Below are positions 37,143 through 47,665 of a DNA stretch of 64,000 nt, in pieces; position 1 is the first letter of the stretch; each line of letters begins with the position of its first letter. The translations under genes and the position numbers were made by a program. The stretch is from Sphingomonas liriopis. GTDB taxonomy: Bacteria > Pseudomonadota > Alphaproteobacteria > Sphingomonadales > Sphingomonadaceae. The notes beneath the pieces were generated by a model that was given only the letters and a program-made list of their open reading frames with translations, searched no databases and was not told the DNA's origin. The stretch is taken from contig NZ_JAMLDY010000010.1 in the NCBI RefSeq assembly GCF_024211255.1, forward strand, positions 96,986 through 160,985, in the 5' to 3' direction.

Positions 37143-38698
37143 TGCGCCGCCTGATCCTCTCCGTGGCGCTCGCCGGAAGCGCGCTCGCCGGCTGTTCGAT
37201 GGAGCCCAAATACGTCCGCTCCGAACTGCCGGTGCCGCCGTCGTGGCCGGTCGGCGACGCCTATCTGCGGGCAAGCGAGGCGACGCTGCCGGCGATCACC
37301 TATCGCGACGTGTTCAAGGACGTGCGGCTGCAGGCGATCATCGACCGTGCGCTCGCCAACAACCGCGACCTGCGCCTTGCCGCCGCCAACATCGCCGCGG
37401 CGCGCGCGCAATATCGCATCCAGCGCGCCGATCTGTACCCCGCGGTCGACGCCTCGGGCCGCTACACCTATTCCGGCGGCGGCAATGGTGCGCGCAGCAC
37501 CGCGAGCAGCGGCAGCACCGGCAATACGGGCACGGGCACCGATACGGGCACGGGCAACACCGGGACGGGCACCGGATCGACCGGCACGATCACCACGACG
37601 AGCAGCGGCAGCAACAGCGCCTTTTCCGCGCAGGTCGGGGTCACCGCGTTCGAGCTCGACCTGTTCGGCCGCATCCGCTCGCTGTCGCGCGCTGCGCTCG
37701 ACCGCTATTTCGCCACCGAGGCCGCCGCGCGCGCGACGCGGCTGACGCTGGTGGGCGATATCGCCGATGCGTGGCTGACCTATGCCGCCGACCAGAGCCT
37801 CCTGAAGATCGCGCAGGACACCGCGACCAGCGCGCAGAAGAGCGTGCGGCTGACCCGCGCGCGGCTGGAAGGCGGGATCAGCGCGCGTACCGACCTGCGC
37901 CAGGCCGAACAGATCCTCGAGACCGCCAACGCCGATCTCGCCGAGCAACGCACCGCGGTGGCGCAGGACGTCAACGCGCTGCAACTGCTCGTCGGCGCGC
38001 CCGTCGACGCCGCGCTGCTGCCTGTGTCGATCGAACAGGCGCAGGCGACGATCGCCACCCTGCCCGCCGGGCTCGACAGCCGCATCCTGCTGCGCCGCCC
38101 CGACGTGGTGCAATCCGAATACGAACTGCGCGCCTATAATGCGGAGATCGGGGCGGCGCGCGCCGCGCTGTTCCCGCGCATCTCGCTGACCGGGCTGGTC
38201 GGTTTCGCCAGCACCGCGTTGTCGTCCTTGTTCAGCGGCGGCGCGTTCAACTATTCGGTCGCGCCGTCGGTCAGCTATCCGATCTTCCAGGCGGGCGCGG
38301 CACGCAACAACGTCCGCTATACCGAGGCGCAGCGCGACGGCGCGCTCGCGACCTACGAAAAGACGATCCAGACCGCGTTCCAGGAAACCGCCGACGCGCT
38401 CGCGCGGCAGGGGACGATCGCCGACCAGCTGCGCGCGCAGACCAACTTCCAGGCCGCCGCCGCCGACACGCTGCAACTGGTCAACGCGCGCTATCAGGGC
38501 GGCATCGACACCTTCCTGTCGAGCCTCGACGCGCAACGTTCGCTCTACACCGCGCAGCGGACGCTGGTGGCGACGCAGCTGACCGGCGCGAGCAACCGCG
38601 TGACGCTGTACCGCGTGCTCGGCGGCGATTCGTCGCTGGAGGCGACGGCGCAGGGCCCGCTGCCGGTTTCGCCAAACGGCGCGCCACGTCGCGATTGA
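37139..38698 (+). CDS. Efflux outer-membrane factor, NodT/OprM family lipoprotein
   Basis: TolC-like channel that completes the tripartite pump. The 519-residue protein has a lipobox (GSALAGCSM), the two-fold OEP repeat architecture, and characteristic blocks FELDLFGRIRSLSRAAL and GAARAALFPRISLTGLVGF, then QTAFQETADALARQGT. Residues about 117-161 form a Gly/Thr-rich low-complexity insertion that lies where the first outer-membrane loop is expected, directly after VDASGRYTYSGGG. The start overlaps the pump stop (ATGATG). Confidence 0.94.
   Translation: MMRRLILSVALAGSALAGCSMEPKYVRSELPVPPSWPVGDAYLRASEATLPAITYRDVFKDVRLQAIIDRALANNRDLRLAAANIAAARAQYRIQRADLYPAVDASGRYTYSGGGNGARSTASSGSTGNTGTGTDTGTGNTGTGTGSTGTITTTSSGSNSAFSAQVGVTAFELDLFGRIRSLSRAALDRYFATEAAARATRLTLVGDIADAWLTYAADQSLLKIAQDTATSAQKSVRLTRARLEGGISARTDLRQAEQILETANADLAEQRTAVAQDVNALQLLVGAPVDAALLPVSIEQAQATIATLPAGLDSRILLRRPDVVQSEYELRAYNAEIGAARAALFPRISLTGLVGFASTALSSLFSGGAFNYSVAPSVSYPIFQAGAARNNVRYTEAQRDGALATYEKTIQTAFQETADALARQGTIADQLRAQTNFQAAAADTLQLVNARYQGGIDTFLSSLDAQRSLYTAQRTLVATQLTGASNRVTLYRVLGGDSSLEATAQGPLPVSPNGAPRRD
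37488..37620 (+). repeat. Imperfect Gly-Thr repeat inside the outer-membrane factor gene
   Basis: The coding DNA contains imperfect short repeats such as ACGGGCACCGATACGGGCAC, which encode runs of Gly, Thr and Ser. Such repeats can change in copy number through slippage. It keeps the reading frame here. Confidence 0.85.
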
Positions 38699-38743
38699 CG
38701 GACGCGCCTTTCACCGCTTGACCGGACGGGCAGGAGAGCCGCC

Positions 38744-39253
38744 ATGAGCCACACGATCCGCCGTTTCCGCCCGACCGACGATGTCGCGATGCTCGCCTTC
38801 GCCGCGACGCTGCCCGAACACGACCTGCTGTTCCTCGGCCGCGACCTGCGCCACCCGCGCGTCGTCGAGGCGTGGCAGCAGGCGGTCGGCGAAGGCTGGA
38901 TCGACAGCCTGGTCGGCGAGGACGACGGCCGCATCGTCGCGAGCGCCGCGCTGGTCCGCGATCCGCTGGGCTGGAGCGGCCATGTCGGCGAGATCCGGCT
39001 GCTCGTCGCCCCCGACCGGCGCGGCGCGGGGCTCGGCGGCGACCTGCTCGAGGCGTTGCTCGCCATCGCGCACGCGCACGGCCTCGCCAAGCTGACCGCG
39101 ACGATGACGCCCGATCAGGCGGGATCGATCGCGCTGTTCGAAGGGCTGGGCTTCGCGCGCGAGGCGCTGCTCGTCGACCACGTCCGCGACGGCGGCGGCC
39201 AGCCCCACGACCTGCTGGTGCTGGCGCGGGCGATGCCGTCGACCGCCGGCTGA
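38744..39253 (+). CDS. GNAT-family N-acetyltransferase
   Basis: A 169-residue acetyl-CoA-dependent acetyltransferase. The GNAT core is visible: a central strand IRLLVAPDRRGAGLGGDLLE with the acetyl-CoA-binding Arg/Gly loop (RRGAGLGG), followed by a helix and GLGFAREALLVDHVRD. The N-terminal part (RRFRPTDDVAMLAF) is also typical. The acceptor substrate cannot be assigned. It follows the efflux operon after 45 bases on the same strand, with a GGAGAG ribosome-binding site. Confidence 0.88.
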   Translation: MSHTIRRFRPTDDVAMLAFAATLPEHDLLFLGRDLRHPRVVEAWQQAVGEGWIDSLVGEDDGRIVASAALVRDPLGWSGHVGEIRLLVAPDRRGAGLGGDLLEALLAIAHAHGLAKLTATMTPDQAGSIALFEGLGFAREALLVDHVRDGGGQPHDLLVLARAMPSTAG

Positions 39254-39295
39254 CCCCGTCGAACCGCGTCCGACGGGGCAGGTCCGGGCGGGGCG

Positions 39296-39721
39296 TCAGT
39301 CCGGCTTGCTATCGCCACCCGGACGCAGCGGCGTCACCGCGTCGCGGCCGAACTGCATGATGAGCTCGCCGATCTCGCGCGCCTGGTTCATCGCGCGCTG
39401 GCCCTGATCGCGCAAATAGTCGCCTTGGATGCGCATCACGTCGCCCAGGTCCTTGGCCTTCGCCGCCTCGCGCATCGCCTCGAACGCCTGATGCGAATTC
39501 TGTTCGGCCTGTTCGATGATCTTCAGCCCGATCGTCGCGCTGCCGTCGGCGACCTTCTGGCCCGATGCGCGCAGCGCCTCGCCGGCGCGGCGGGCGGGGT
39601 CGATCACATGATCGGAAAACGCCTCGCGCGCGCGGCCTGCGGTGTCGCGCATCGCGTCCGCCGCGCCTTTGCCGCCGTTCTGTCCGTCGGTTCGGCCTGC
39701 ACCCGTGTCGTCCGCCATCAT
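39296..39721 (-). CDS. Phasin-family protein
   Basis: A 141-residue, Ala- and Gln-rich all-helical protein with the phasin pattern (EHNSHQAFEAM-like: EQNSHQAFEAMREAAKAKDL, then RIQGDYLRDQGQRAMNQARE). Phasins coat polyhydroxyalkanoate granules or act as helical scaffolds. No PHA synthase gene is in the window, so the link to PHA is only a family inference. Two ATGs (39721, 39718) follow a GGAGAG site on the minus strand. It is convergent with the GNAT gene. Confidence 0.8.
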   Translation of the reverse strand: MMADDTGAGRTDGQNGGKGAADAMRDTAGRAREAFSDHVIDPARRAGEALRASGQKVADGSATIGLKIIEQAEQNSHQAFEAMREAAKAKDLGDVMRIQGDYLRDQGQRAMNQAREIGELIMQFGRDAVTPLRPGGDSKPD

Positions 39722-39863
39722 CGCTCTCCTGTCTGCCTTGCCCGGGTCCGCGTCGTCGCGATCACCGGCATGGCCGTGAACGTCCGATCGGCGGCTTTGC
39801 TCCGGCTCCGTCCGGCGCGAACCGGCTTCCCGTCCGGCGCGCGGCGCAGTAGGACGTAGCGCG

Positions 39864-40052
39864 ATGGACACGCCACAGGACCCGACCGAGCGCAGGATTC
39901 GCGGCGAATTGCTGCATCGCGCCGTTGCGCTGGGCGAGGAGCTGATGCGGCTCGCCGACGATCTCGATCTGGCGGTGGCGGGGCTGCACATCTGCCAGGG
40001 GGTCGAGACGATGCGCGAGGAGGCCGAACGGCTGGTCGGCCCGCAGGCGTAG
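39864..40052 (+). CDS. Small hypothetical protein
   Basis: A 62-residue, mostly helical, soluble protein (ERRIRGELLHRAVALGEELM, then RLADDLDLAVAGLHICQGVE) without signal or membrane segment. It lies between the divergently transcribed phasin gene and the convergent winged-helix gene. Frame-specific composition looks coding but the short length limits confidence. Confidence 0.5.
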   Translation: MDTPQDPTERRIRGELLHRAVALGEELMRLADDLDLAVAGLHICQGVETMREEAERLVGPQA

Positions 40053-40058
40053 GCGCGA

Positions 40059-40538
40059 TCAGGCGGTGCCGACGCAGCGCAACACCAATGCCAGCCCGTC
40101 GCCGGTCAGCGTCGACCGCGCGACGACATCGCTCCCGCCGTCCGCGACGGACCCGCCGATCAGCCCGCGTGCCTCCAGCACCGCCAGCCAGCGTGCCAGC
40201 ACCGGCGGCCGCAGCGGGATGGTCGCCGCGATCTCGCCCGCAGACAGTCCGCGCCCGTCCTCGAACGCGATGAACAGCGTCAGCAGGATGTCCCAGCCGG
40301 GCTCGCCGAACAGGTCCGCCGCCGGCCCCGCCATCACGTCGCGCGCGCGCCGCTGCGCCAGCAGCGTCCGGGCGCGATCGGCATCGCTGGGCTCCTGCGG
40401 CCCGGCCGGTACGCAGGCGACGATCTCGCCGCGGCCGCGCGCCGCGATCGCCCGGACGCGCTCCAGCGCAGCGGCGAGGCGTTCGTAATCCTGACGGTCG
40501 CGCTCGTGCCAGCGCAGCAACCGGAAGTCGGCACTCAT
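40059..40538 (-). CDS. Winged-helix (MarR-like) DNA-binding protein, hypothetical
   Basis: A 159-residue protein. The C-terminal half has a winged-helix pattern: GWDILLTLFIAFED, LSAGEIAATIPLRPPVLARW (likely recognition helix), LAVLEARGLIGGSVADGGSD and a wing VARSTLTGDGLALVL, resembling MarR proteins. The N-terminal half is charged and helical (DRQDYERLAAALERVRAIAA). The start overlaps the stop of the upstream membrane-protein gene by 4 bases (ATGA), so a DNA-binding protein is translationally coupled to a multi-pass membrane protein. Function and targets are unknown. Confidence 0.72.
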   Translation of the reverse strand: MSADFRLLRWHERDRQDYERLAAALERVRAIAARGRGEIVACVPAGPQEPSDADRARTLLAQRRARDVMAGPAADLFGEPGWDILLTLFIAFEDGRGLSAGEIAATIPLRPPVLARWLAVLEARGLIGGSVADGGSDVVARSTLTGDGLALVLRCVGTA

Positions 40539-40999
40539 GGTCGTTCGATGTCCGGTCTGTGCAGCGACCAGTCGCGGTCGCTGCCGAAGGTGGCGATCCG
40601 CCGGCGATGGCGCAGCGCGCCGATCGCCAGCAACGCCAGCATGGGATAGGCGATCTTGCCGCTCGCCCCGGCGTACATCCACGGCACCAGATCGGGGGCG
40701 AACCCCTTCACGCCGTGGATCGCGATGGTAATGACGTGCAGCGCGCTGACGTACAGCGGCCAGAAGCGATCGGCGTAGAGCGCGATCCCGACCAGCCCCA
40801 ACAGCACGCCCAGATCGACGCCGAGCGCCAGCATATCCACCGAGTGAAAGCTTTCGTGGGGTTCGAACGGCAGCAGGAATGTCGCCGCCGATCCGATCAG
40901 GAACACCAATGCCGTATAACGTTCGGGAGCGCCGCCCAATCGAAAGGCCAGCGCACACGCCGCGAACAGGACGATATTGAACGTGATGACGTGGGTCAT
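40535..40999 (-). CDS. Small multi-pass membrane protein, hypothetical
   Basis: A 154-residue protein with about four to five membrane segments: VITFNIVLFAACALAFRLGG, YTALVFLIGSAATFLLPF, ALGVDLGVLLGLVGIALYAD, LYVSALHVITIAIHGVKGF and AYPMLALLAIGAL. The C-terminus (RHRRRIATFGSDRDW) is basic and probably cytoplasmic. The ATG at 40999 was chosen over that at 41047 because the extra residues are not membrane-like. It is coupled to a winged-helix gene downstream. No known family was recognised. Confidence 0.75.
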   Translation of the reverse strand: MTHVITFNIVLFAACALAFRLGGAPERYTALVFLIGSAATFLLPFEPHESFHSVDMLALGVDLGVLLGLVGIALYADRFWPLYVSALHVITIAIHGVKGFAPDLVPWMYAGASGKIAYPMLALLAIGALRHRRRIATFGSDRDWSLHRPDIERP

Positions 41000-41047
41000 G
41001 GCCTGGCCTGCCAAAGGAGCAACGATGGGAAGGCCAGGCCATGACAC

Positions 41048-41413
41048 CTAGGCAGCGACGCGCAGATGGCTGACGTCGGCACCCGTCGGGGCGAAATCGG
41101 GCTTCGGACGTTCGTCGCCGAAGCTCGTTTCATAACCGATCTGCTTTCCGATCTTTTCGATGACGCGATGGCCGGCAACGGTGTGGCCGCGGGCCGCGCC
41201 GATCGCGACGAGCGCCTGGCCGAGCACCTCGAACGCCTGCTGCCCGGCGATCGCGGGCAGATTGGCGGCGGCCCGGGCGCGGGGCAGCGCGGCGAGCAGT
41301 TCGCCGCTGGTGGCGAAGGCCTCGTCGAGCTGCGTCTCGAGGCGCCACAGCAGTTCGGATACGGCGTCGGCTGCGGCTTGGGTGTTCGCATAGGACACAT
41401 CGGCGTAGGACAT
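41048..41413 (-). CDS. Helical hypothetical protein downstream of the HTH-membrane protein
   Basis: A 121-residue, mainly helical, soluble protein (TQAAADAVSELLWRLETQLD, then EVLGQALVAIGAARGHTVAG) with a conserved-looking C-terminal segment GYETSFGDERPKPDFAP. It starts 39 bases after the stop of the membrane-anchored HTH gene on the same strand, so the two are likely co-transcribed. A GGAAAGGTGG site precedes the ATG at 41413. No family was recognised; a partner role for the HTH protein is possible but not shown. Confidence 0.72.
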   Translation of the reverse strand: MSYADVSYANTQAAADAVSELLWRLETQLDEAFATSGELLAALPRARAAANLPAIAGQQAFEVLGQALVAIGAARGHTVAGHRVIEKIGKQIGYETSFGDERPKPDFAPTGADVSHLRVAA

Positions 41414-41452
41414 GGGCCACCTTTCCACCCCATGGGGGCGCTTTCGCTGAAG

Positions 41453-42136
41453 TCAGGAAAGGTGGCGGGTCACCACTTCGATCAATCGGGTCAGGACCTG
41501 GAGACCGGTCATCAGCATGCCGAAACCGATGGCGATGCCGAGTGTGATGGCCTGTATCCAGATCAACCGATCCCCGACCGACAGGTCGTTGCCCCGTTGC
41601 CCTTTCCGCCGATAGGGCAACCGGCTTCCCGGGGAGGACGGCCTTGCGGTCGCCTCCCCGGTATCCCCCGGTGCTCCGACGATCATCTCGTCCGGCACCA
41701 CCGGGACTGGCAGGACGGCGGCGGGTTCGGATAGCCGCGCAGAATCGCCCCCGATTTTGTCGGGGGCGGCCGGAGCAGGTGCGGAAACGCTGGCCTCATG
41801 CTCCGCCCAGCGCAGCGCCGCGTCGCGACGGTTGCGCGCGCCGAGCAGCCGCACCGCTTCGGTCAGATAGCTGTCGACGGTCGATTTCTCGATGCCCAGA
41901 TCGTCGGCGATCTCCTTCGATCCCTTGAGCTGGCGCACGCCGCGCAGGCATTCGCGATGGCGTCGGGTCAGGCGATCGAATCGGGCGGTGTCTTCCACCG
42001 CTCCGGTGTCCTGTCTGGGGCGTAGGGATGCAAGGGGCGGCGCGGTCGGCCCCGCGCCAACGGAATTCGAGCGTTCCGCCGGCCCCGCGCCCTGCCGGTC
42101 CTCCGGCGTCTGCTCCGTCTCGGTCACTGTCCCCAC
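41453..42136 (-). CDS. Membrane-anchored LuxR-type HTH protein
   Basis: A 227-residue protein. Residues about 51-115 hold a LuxR/GerE-type helix-turn-helix (FDRLTRRHRECLRGVRQLKG, then SKEIADDLGIEKSTVDSYLT). A Pro/Ala-rich linker follows, and the C-terminus has one membrane segment (LIWIQAITLGIAIGFGMLMT). There is no N-terminal sensor domain, so the DNA-binding domain is at the front and the anchor at the back, unlike ordinary LuxR regulators. It would bind DNA from the inner membrane. The inducing signal and targets are unknown. Confidence 0.82.
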   Translation of the reverse strand: MGTVTETEQTPEDRQGAGPAERSNSVGAGPTAPPLASLRPRQDTGAVEDTARFDRLTRRHRECLRGVRQLKGSKEIADDLGIEKSTVDSYLTEAVRLLGARNRRDAALRWAEHEASVSAPAPAAPDKIGGDSARLSEPAAVLPVPVVPDEMIVGAPGDTGEATARPSSPGSRLPYRRKGQRGNDLSVGDRLIWIQAITLGIAIGFGMLMTGLQVLTRLIEVVTRHLS

Positions 42137-42204
42137 GTCGTCCGCCGCTATCGTCCCGATCTAGCACGGATTGCCGGCATCGCCATCGAAACCGCCGGGG
42201 CGGC

Positions 42205-42468
42205 CTATTTGGCGGACGCCTTGGACGCCTTGGGCTTGCGAACGGTCGCGCGCTTGCCGCGGCGGGTGGCGACCGGGGCCTTGCGCGCGCGCAACAGCGG
42301 CACCGCCAGCGCGGCGGCCGCACCGGCGATCAGCGTGCCGCCGATCGCGATCCACGCGCCGACGCCCAGCCCTTCGCCACGCGACGGCGTGTCGGGGGCG
42401 GCGGGCGGCGCCTCGTCGTGATGGGTCGGGCCGGCGTGCTTCATCGCTGCATTGGGGATATGGGACAT
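42205..42468 (-). CDS. Small membrane protein with basic tail, hypothetical
   Basis: An 87-residue protein with one membrane segment (VGAWIAIGGTLIAGAAAALA), a His/Pro-rich N-terminal part and a very basic C-terminus rich in Lys, Arg and Ser (RKPKASKASAK). It lies just upstream of the membrane-anchored HTH gene on the same strand. A GAAAGGA site precedes the ATG. No function is proposed. Confidence 0.7.
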   Translation of the reverse strand: MSHIPNAAMKHAGPTHHDEAPPAAPDTPSRGEGLGVGAWIAIGGTLIAGAAAALAVPLLRARKAPVATRRGKRATVRKPKASKASAK

Positions 42469-42625
42469 GGATTCGATCCTTTCGCGACGTCCAACCCGAG
42501 GGCGCGCGGCAATGTTCCCGTTCCGCAACGAAGGTTGATGCCGGCCGCGGCTGTACCGGCACGGCACAGCGCGAATCCGCGGCTGGCCAAGCCCGCGATT
42601 CCCGCGCATCGTAACGCCCGTTGCT

Positions 42626-43321
42626 ATGGAGAGCCCCGTTCTTTTGGAGAGTATCGTGGCCGCACGCCGGGCGCTTATCGCCAAGCTGATCCTCGCGGTC
42701 GCCGTGATCGGCGTCGCCGCGGCCGCGGTCGCGCCGCGCCGTGCTGTCGTGCCCGCCGCGCCGGCCGTCGCGGCGGCGTCGGTCGCCGCACCAACGAAAG
42801 CGCCGGCGCGTGCGGCCGTCGCCAAGGCTCCGCCTGCTCCCGCGCCCGCCCCCAGCCCTACGCCGATCGCGATCAAGCGCATCCTCGACATCGGCCCGAT
42901 CAAGTTCGGCGATTATGCCTGGGACGCCAAGGGCGTGCCCGACGGGCCGCTGATCGTCACCGTCGATCTCGCCGCGCAGACCTTGTCGGTCTTCCGGGGC
43001 GGCTATGAGATCGGCGCCGCCGCGATCCTGTACGGCACCGACGACAAGCCGACCCCGCTCGGCAGCTTCCCGATCCTGATGAAAGATGCGCACCATTTCT
43101 CGCGCACCTATGGCAACGCGCCGATGCCCTATACGCTGCGGCTGACCGGTGACGGCGTTTCGGTTCATGGTACGGAGGTCGCCTGGGGCTATGCGACGCA
43201 CGGCTGTATCGGCGTGCCGACCGCCTTCGCACGGTTGCTGTTCGCAGAGGCCAGGGTCGGCGACCGCGTCATCATCACCCGCGGCAAGGCGCTCGCCACC
43301 GGACAGGCGATCGTCGGCTGA
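42626..43321 (+). CDS. L,D-transpeptidase (YkuD domain)
   Basis: A 231-residue exported enzyme that forms non-canonical peptidoglycan crosslinks or attaches proteins to it. The N-terminus carries an uncleaved anchor or signal (LIAKLILAVAVIGVAAAAVA), then a Pro/Ala-rich linker (residues about 35-85). The YkuD domain contains KPTPLGSFPI, VHGTEVAWG and the catalytic Cys194 in ATHGCIGVP. The His-Cys pair is intact. It is divergent from the small membrane-protein gene. Confidence 0.93.
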   Translation: MESPVLLESIVAARRALIAKLILAVAVIGVAAAAVAPRRAVVPAAPAVAAASVAAPTKAPARAAVAKAPPAPAPAPSPTPIAIKRILDIGPIKFGDYAWDAKGVPDGPLIVTVDLAAQTLSVFRGGYEIGAAAILYGTDDKPTPLGSFPILMKDAHHFSRTYGNAPMPYTLRLTGDGVSVHGTEVAWGYATHGCIGVPTAFARLLFAEARVGDRVIITRGKALATGQAIVG

Positions 43322-43430
43322 CGATCGATCGGCATCGCCGCAAATCCGTCCGCCTTTGCTCGCCTAAACCCTTGTCGTCCTGCTGGAACCGCTGCTAGTT
43401 TTCCGGATCTGGGAGAGGCCGGATCGAGCG

Positions 43431-44084
43431 ATGATGGACGAGGAAGACAGGCTGGCGGCGCTGGCGCGGTACGATCTGCTCGATACGCCGCCCGAGCGGA
43501 CGTTCGATGCGCTGGTCGAGACCGCCGCCGAGCGATTCGACACGCCCATCTCCACCATCTCGCTGATCGACGCACGCCGGCAGTGGTTCAAGGCGCGGAT
43601 CGGCCTCGATATCGGCGAGGGGCCGATCGAGGAATCGTTCTGTGCCAAGGTAATCGAACAGGACGACGTGTTCGTCGTTCCCGACGCCACGCGCGACGAC
43701 CGGTTCCGCGACTATCCCAACGTCACCGGTGGTCCGGGCATCCGCTTCTACGCCGGCGCGCCGCTGCGGATGCGCGACGGGGCGCGGATCGGCACGATCT
43801 GCGTCGTCGACGTCGAACCGCGCGGCGATCTGGATGCCGAGGAACGGCTGGCGCTGGAGGACCTCGCCCGCCGCACCGTCGCCGCATTCGAGCTGCGCCG
43901 CGACCTGCGCGCGGCGGGCCATGGCGACGGGGAGCTCCCCGACGTACGACCCTGGCTCGATCAGGCGGGCGATCATCTCGCCAAGGCGTGGGCGGCGCTC
44001 GACCTCGTCGGTGCCACCGCCGAGCTCGCCCGACTGGAACAGGTGATCGTCGAGGTCGACGCGCTGCGGCTGGCGCGGCGCTGA
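43431..44084 (+). CDS. Stand-alone GAF-domain protein
   Basis: A 217-residue protein with one GAF domain over most of its length: RLAALARYDLLDTPPERTFD, STISLIDARRQWFKARIG, SFCAKVI (conserved Cys) and GIRFYAGAPLRMRDGARIG. This pattern is usually found in front of histidine-kinase or diguanylate-cyclase domains, but none follows; the C-terminal 50 residues are helical. It may be a sensor acting on a partner protein. No partner is adjacent. Confidence 0.88.
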   Translation: MMDEEDRLAALARYDLLDTPPERTFDALVETAAERFDTPISTISLIDARRQWFKARIGLDIGEGPIEESFCAKVIEQDDVFVVPDATRDDRFRDYPNVTGGPGIRFYAGAPLRMRDGARIGTICVVDVEPRGDLDAEERLALEDLARRTVAAFELRRDLRAAGHGDGELPDVRPWLDQAGDHLAKAWAALDLVGATAELARLEQVIVEVDALRLARR

Positions 44085-44239
44085 CGCGCTTTCACGCAAC
44101 CGCAGCATCGGTGCTTCCCCCGCCGGTTACCCCTTGCTAAGGCCGCCGCGACACACGCTTTCGCTGAAGCGCTCTCGCGCGCCCGCGCGGTCTTCCGGCC
44201 GCCTCCCCGAGCGCCCTGGGCCATATAGAAGGGATCATC

Positions 44240-46924
<2,685 letters not shown>

Positions 46925-46945
46925 GCGGGCGCACAGGGCGAGAAT

Positions 46946-46979
46946 GGGGGAGGTGCCGCGAGGCGCCTCCCCTTTTTCG
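46946..46979 (+). terminator. Rho-independent terminator of acnA
   Basis: The stem GGGGGAGGTGCCGCGAGGCG, continued by CCTCCCC, is followed by TTTTTCG, about 22 bases after the acnA stop. Confidence 0.9.
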
Positions 46980-47000
46980 TTGGGCTTCTAACCGACGAAT

Positions 47001-47094
47001 CGTCATCACCGCGCAGGCGGGGATCCATAGTCGCCAGTCTGGCGAGAGCGACCAACATCAGCGACTATGGATTCCCGCCTGCGCGGTGATGACG
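47001..47094. repeat. REP3 palindromic element, copy 2
   Basis: The left arm starts CGTCATCACCGCGCAGGCGG and continues with GGATCCATAGTCGCC; the right arm ends CGCGGTGATGACG. It matches the 15174 copy apart from compensating changes in the arms. It lies between acnA and the DUF2141 gene. Confidence 0.9.
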
Positions 47095-47159
47095 ATGGTT
47101 GAGGGGCGGCCACACGCTCGCCATATCGCGCGCTATACTCACGCTTTTCCGGGAGCCTT

Positions 47160-47633
47160 ATGGTCCGCCTGATCGTCCCGTTCTCTCTGCTCGCGCTCGC
47201 CACACCGGCAAGTGCCCAGCGCAATACCGCCGGCTGCACCGCTGCGACGGCACACCGGCTGATCGTTACCGTCCGCGGCCTGCGCGCCGGCGGTGGCGGC
47301 GTGCGCGTCCAACTCTACGATGCGGCGGGCTTCCTCGAAAAAGGCCGCTGGCTTGCCCGCGTCGAAGCGTCGGCGGAGGGCAAGCGCACGATCGAGGTCT
47401 GCGTCCCCGTCCCCCGCCCCGGCACCTATGGCATCGCCGTCCGGCACGATGCCAACGCCAACGGCAAATCCGACGGGACGGACGGCGGCGGCTTCTCCCG
47501 CGATCCCAAGCTGTCGCTGCTGCGGCTGAAGCCGGCGTTCGCACAGGTGGCGGTGCCGGTGGCGGCGGGAACGAGCCGCGTCGCGGTAACGATGAACTAT
47601 CGTCATGGGCTGAGCGTCGGGCCGGAGCGCTGA
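47160..47633 (+). CDS. Exported DUF2141 protein
   Basis: A 157-residue exported protein with a Sec signal (LIVPFSLLALATPASAQ, cleavage after AQ) and a beta-rich DUF2141 domain: RLIVTVRGLRAGGGGVRVQL, YGIAVRHDANANGKSDGT and GGGFSRDPKLSLLRLKPA. The HDANANGKSDG segment resembles the Asp-rich loop typical of this family. DUF2141 proteins are secreted and of unknown function. It converges with mtnP. Confidence 0.88.
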   Translation: MVRLIVPFSLLALATPASAQRNTAGCTAATAHRLIVTVRGLRAGGGGVRVQLYDAAGFLEKGRWLARVEASAEGKRTIEVCVPVPRPGTYGIAVRHDANANGKSDGTDGGGFSRDPKLSLLRLKPAFAQVAVPVAAGTSRVAVTMNYRHGLSVGPER

Positions 47634-47636
47634 CCC

Positions 47637-47663
47637 AAAAAGTCCCTCCTCTTCAGAGGAGAG
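47637..47663 (-). terminator. Rho-independent terminator of mtnP
   Basis: On the minus strand CTCCTCT-GA-AGAGGAG forms a hairpin followed by GGGACTTTTTGG, just after the mtnP stop. Confidence 0.8.
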
Positions 47664-47665
47664 GC

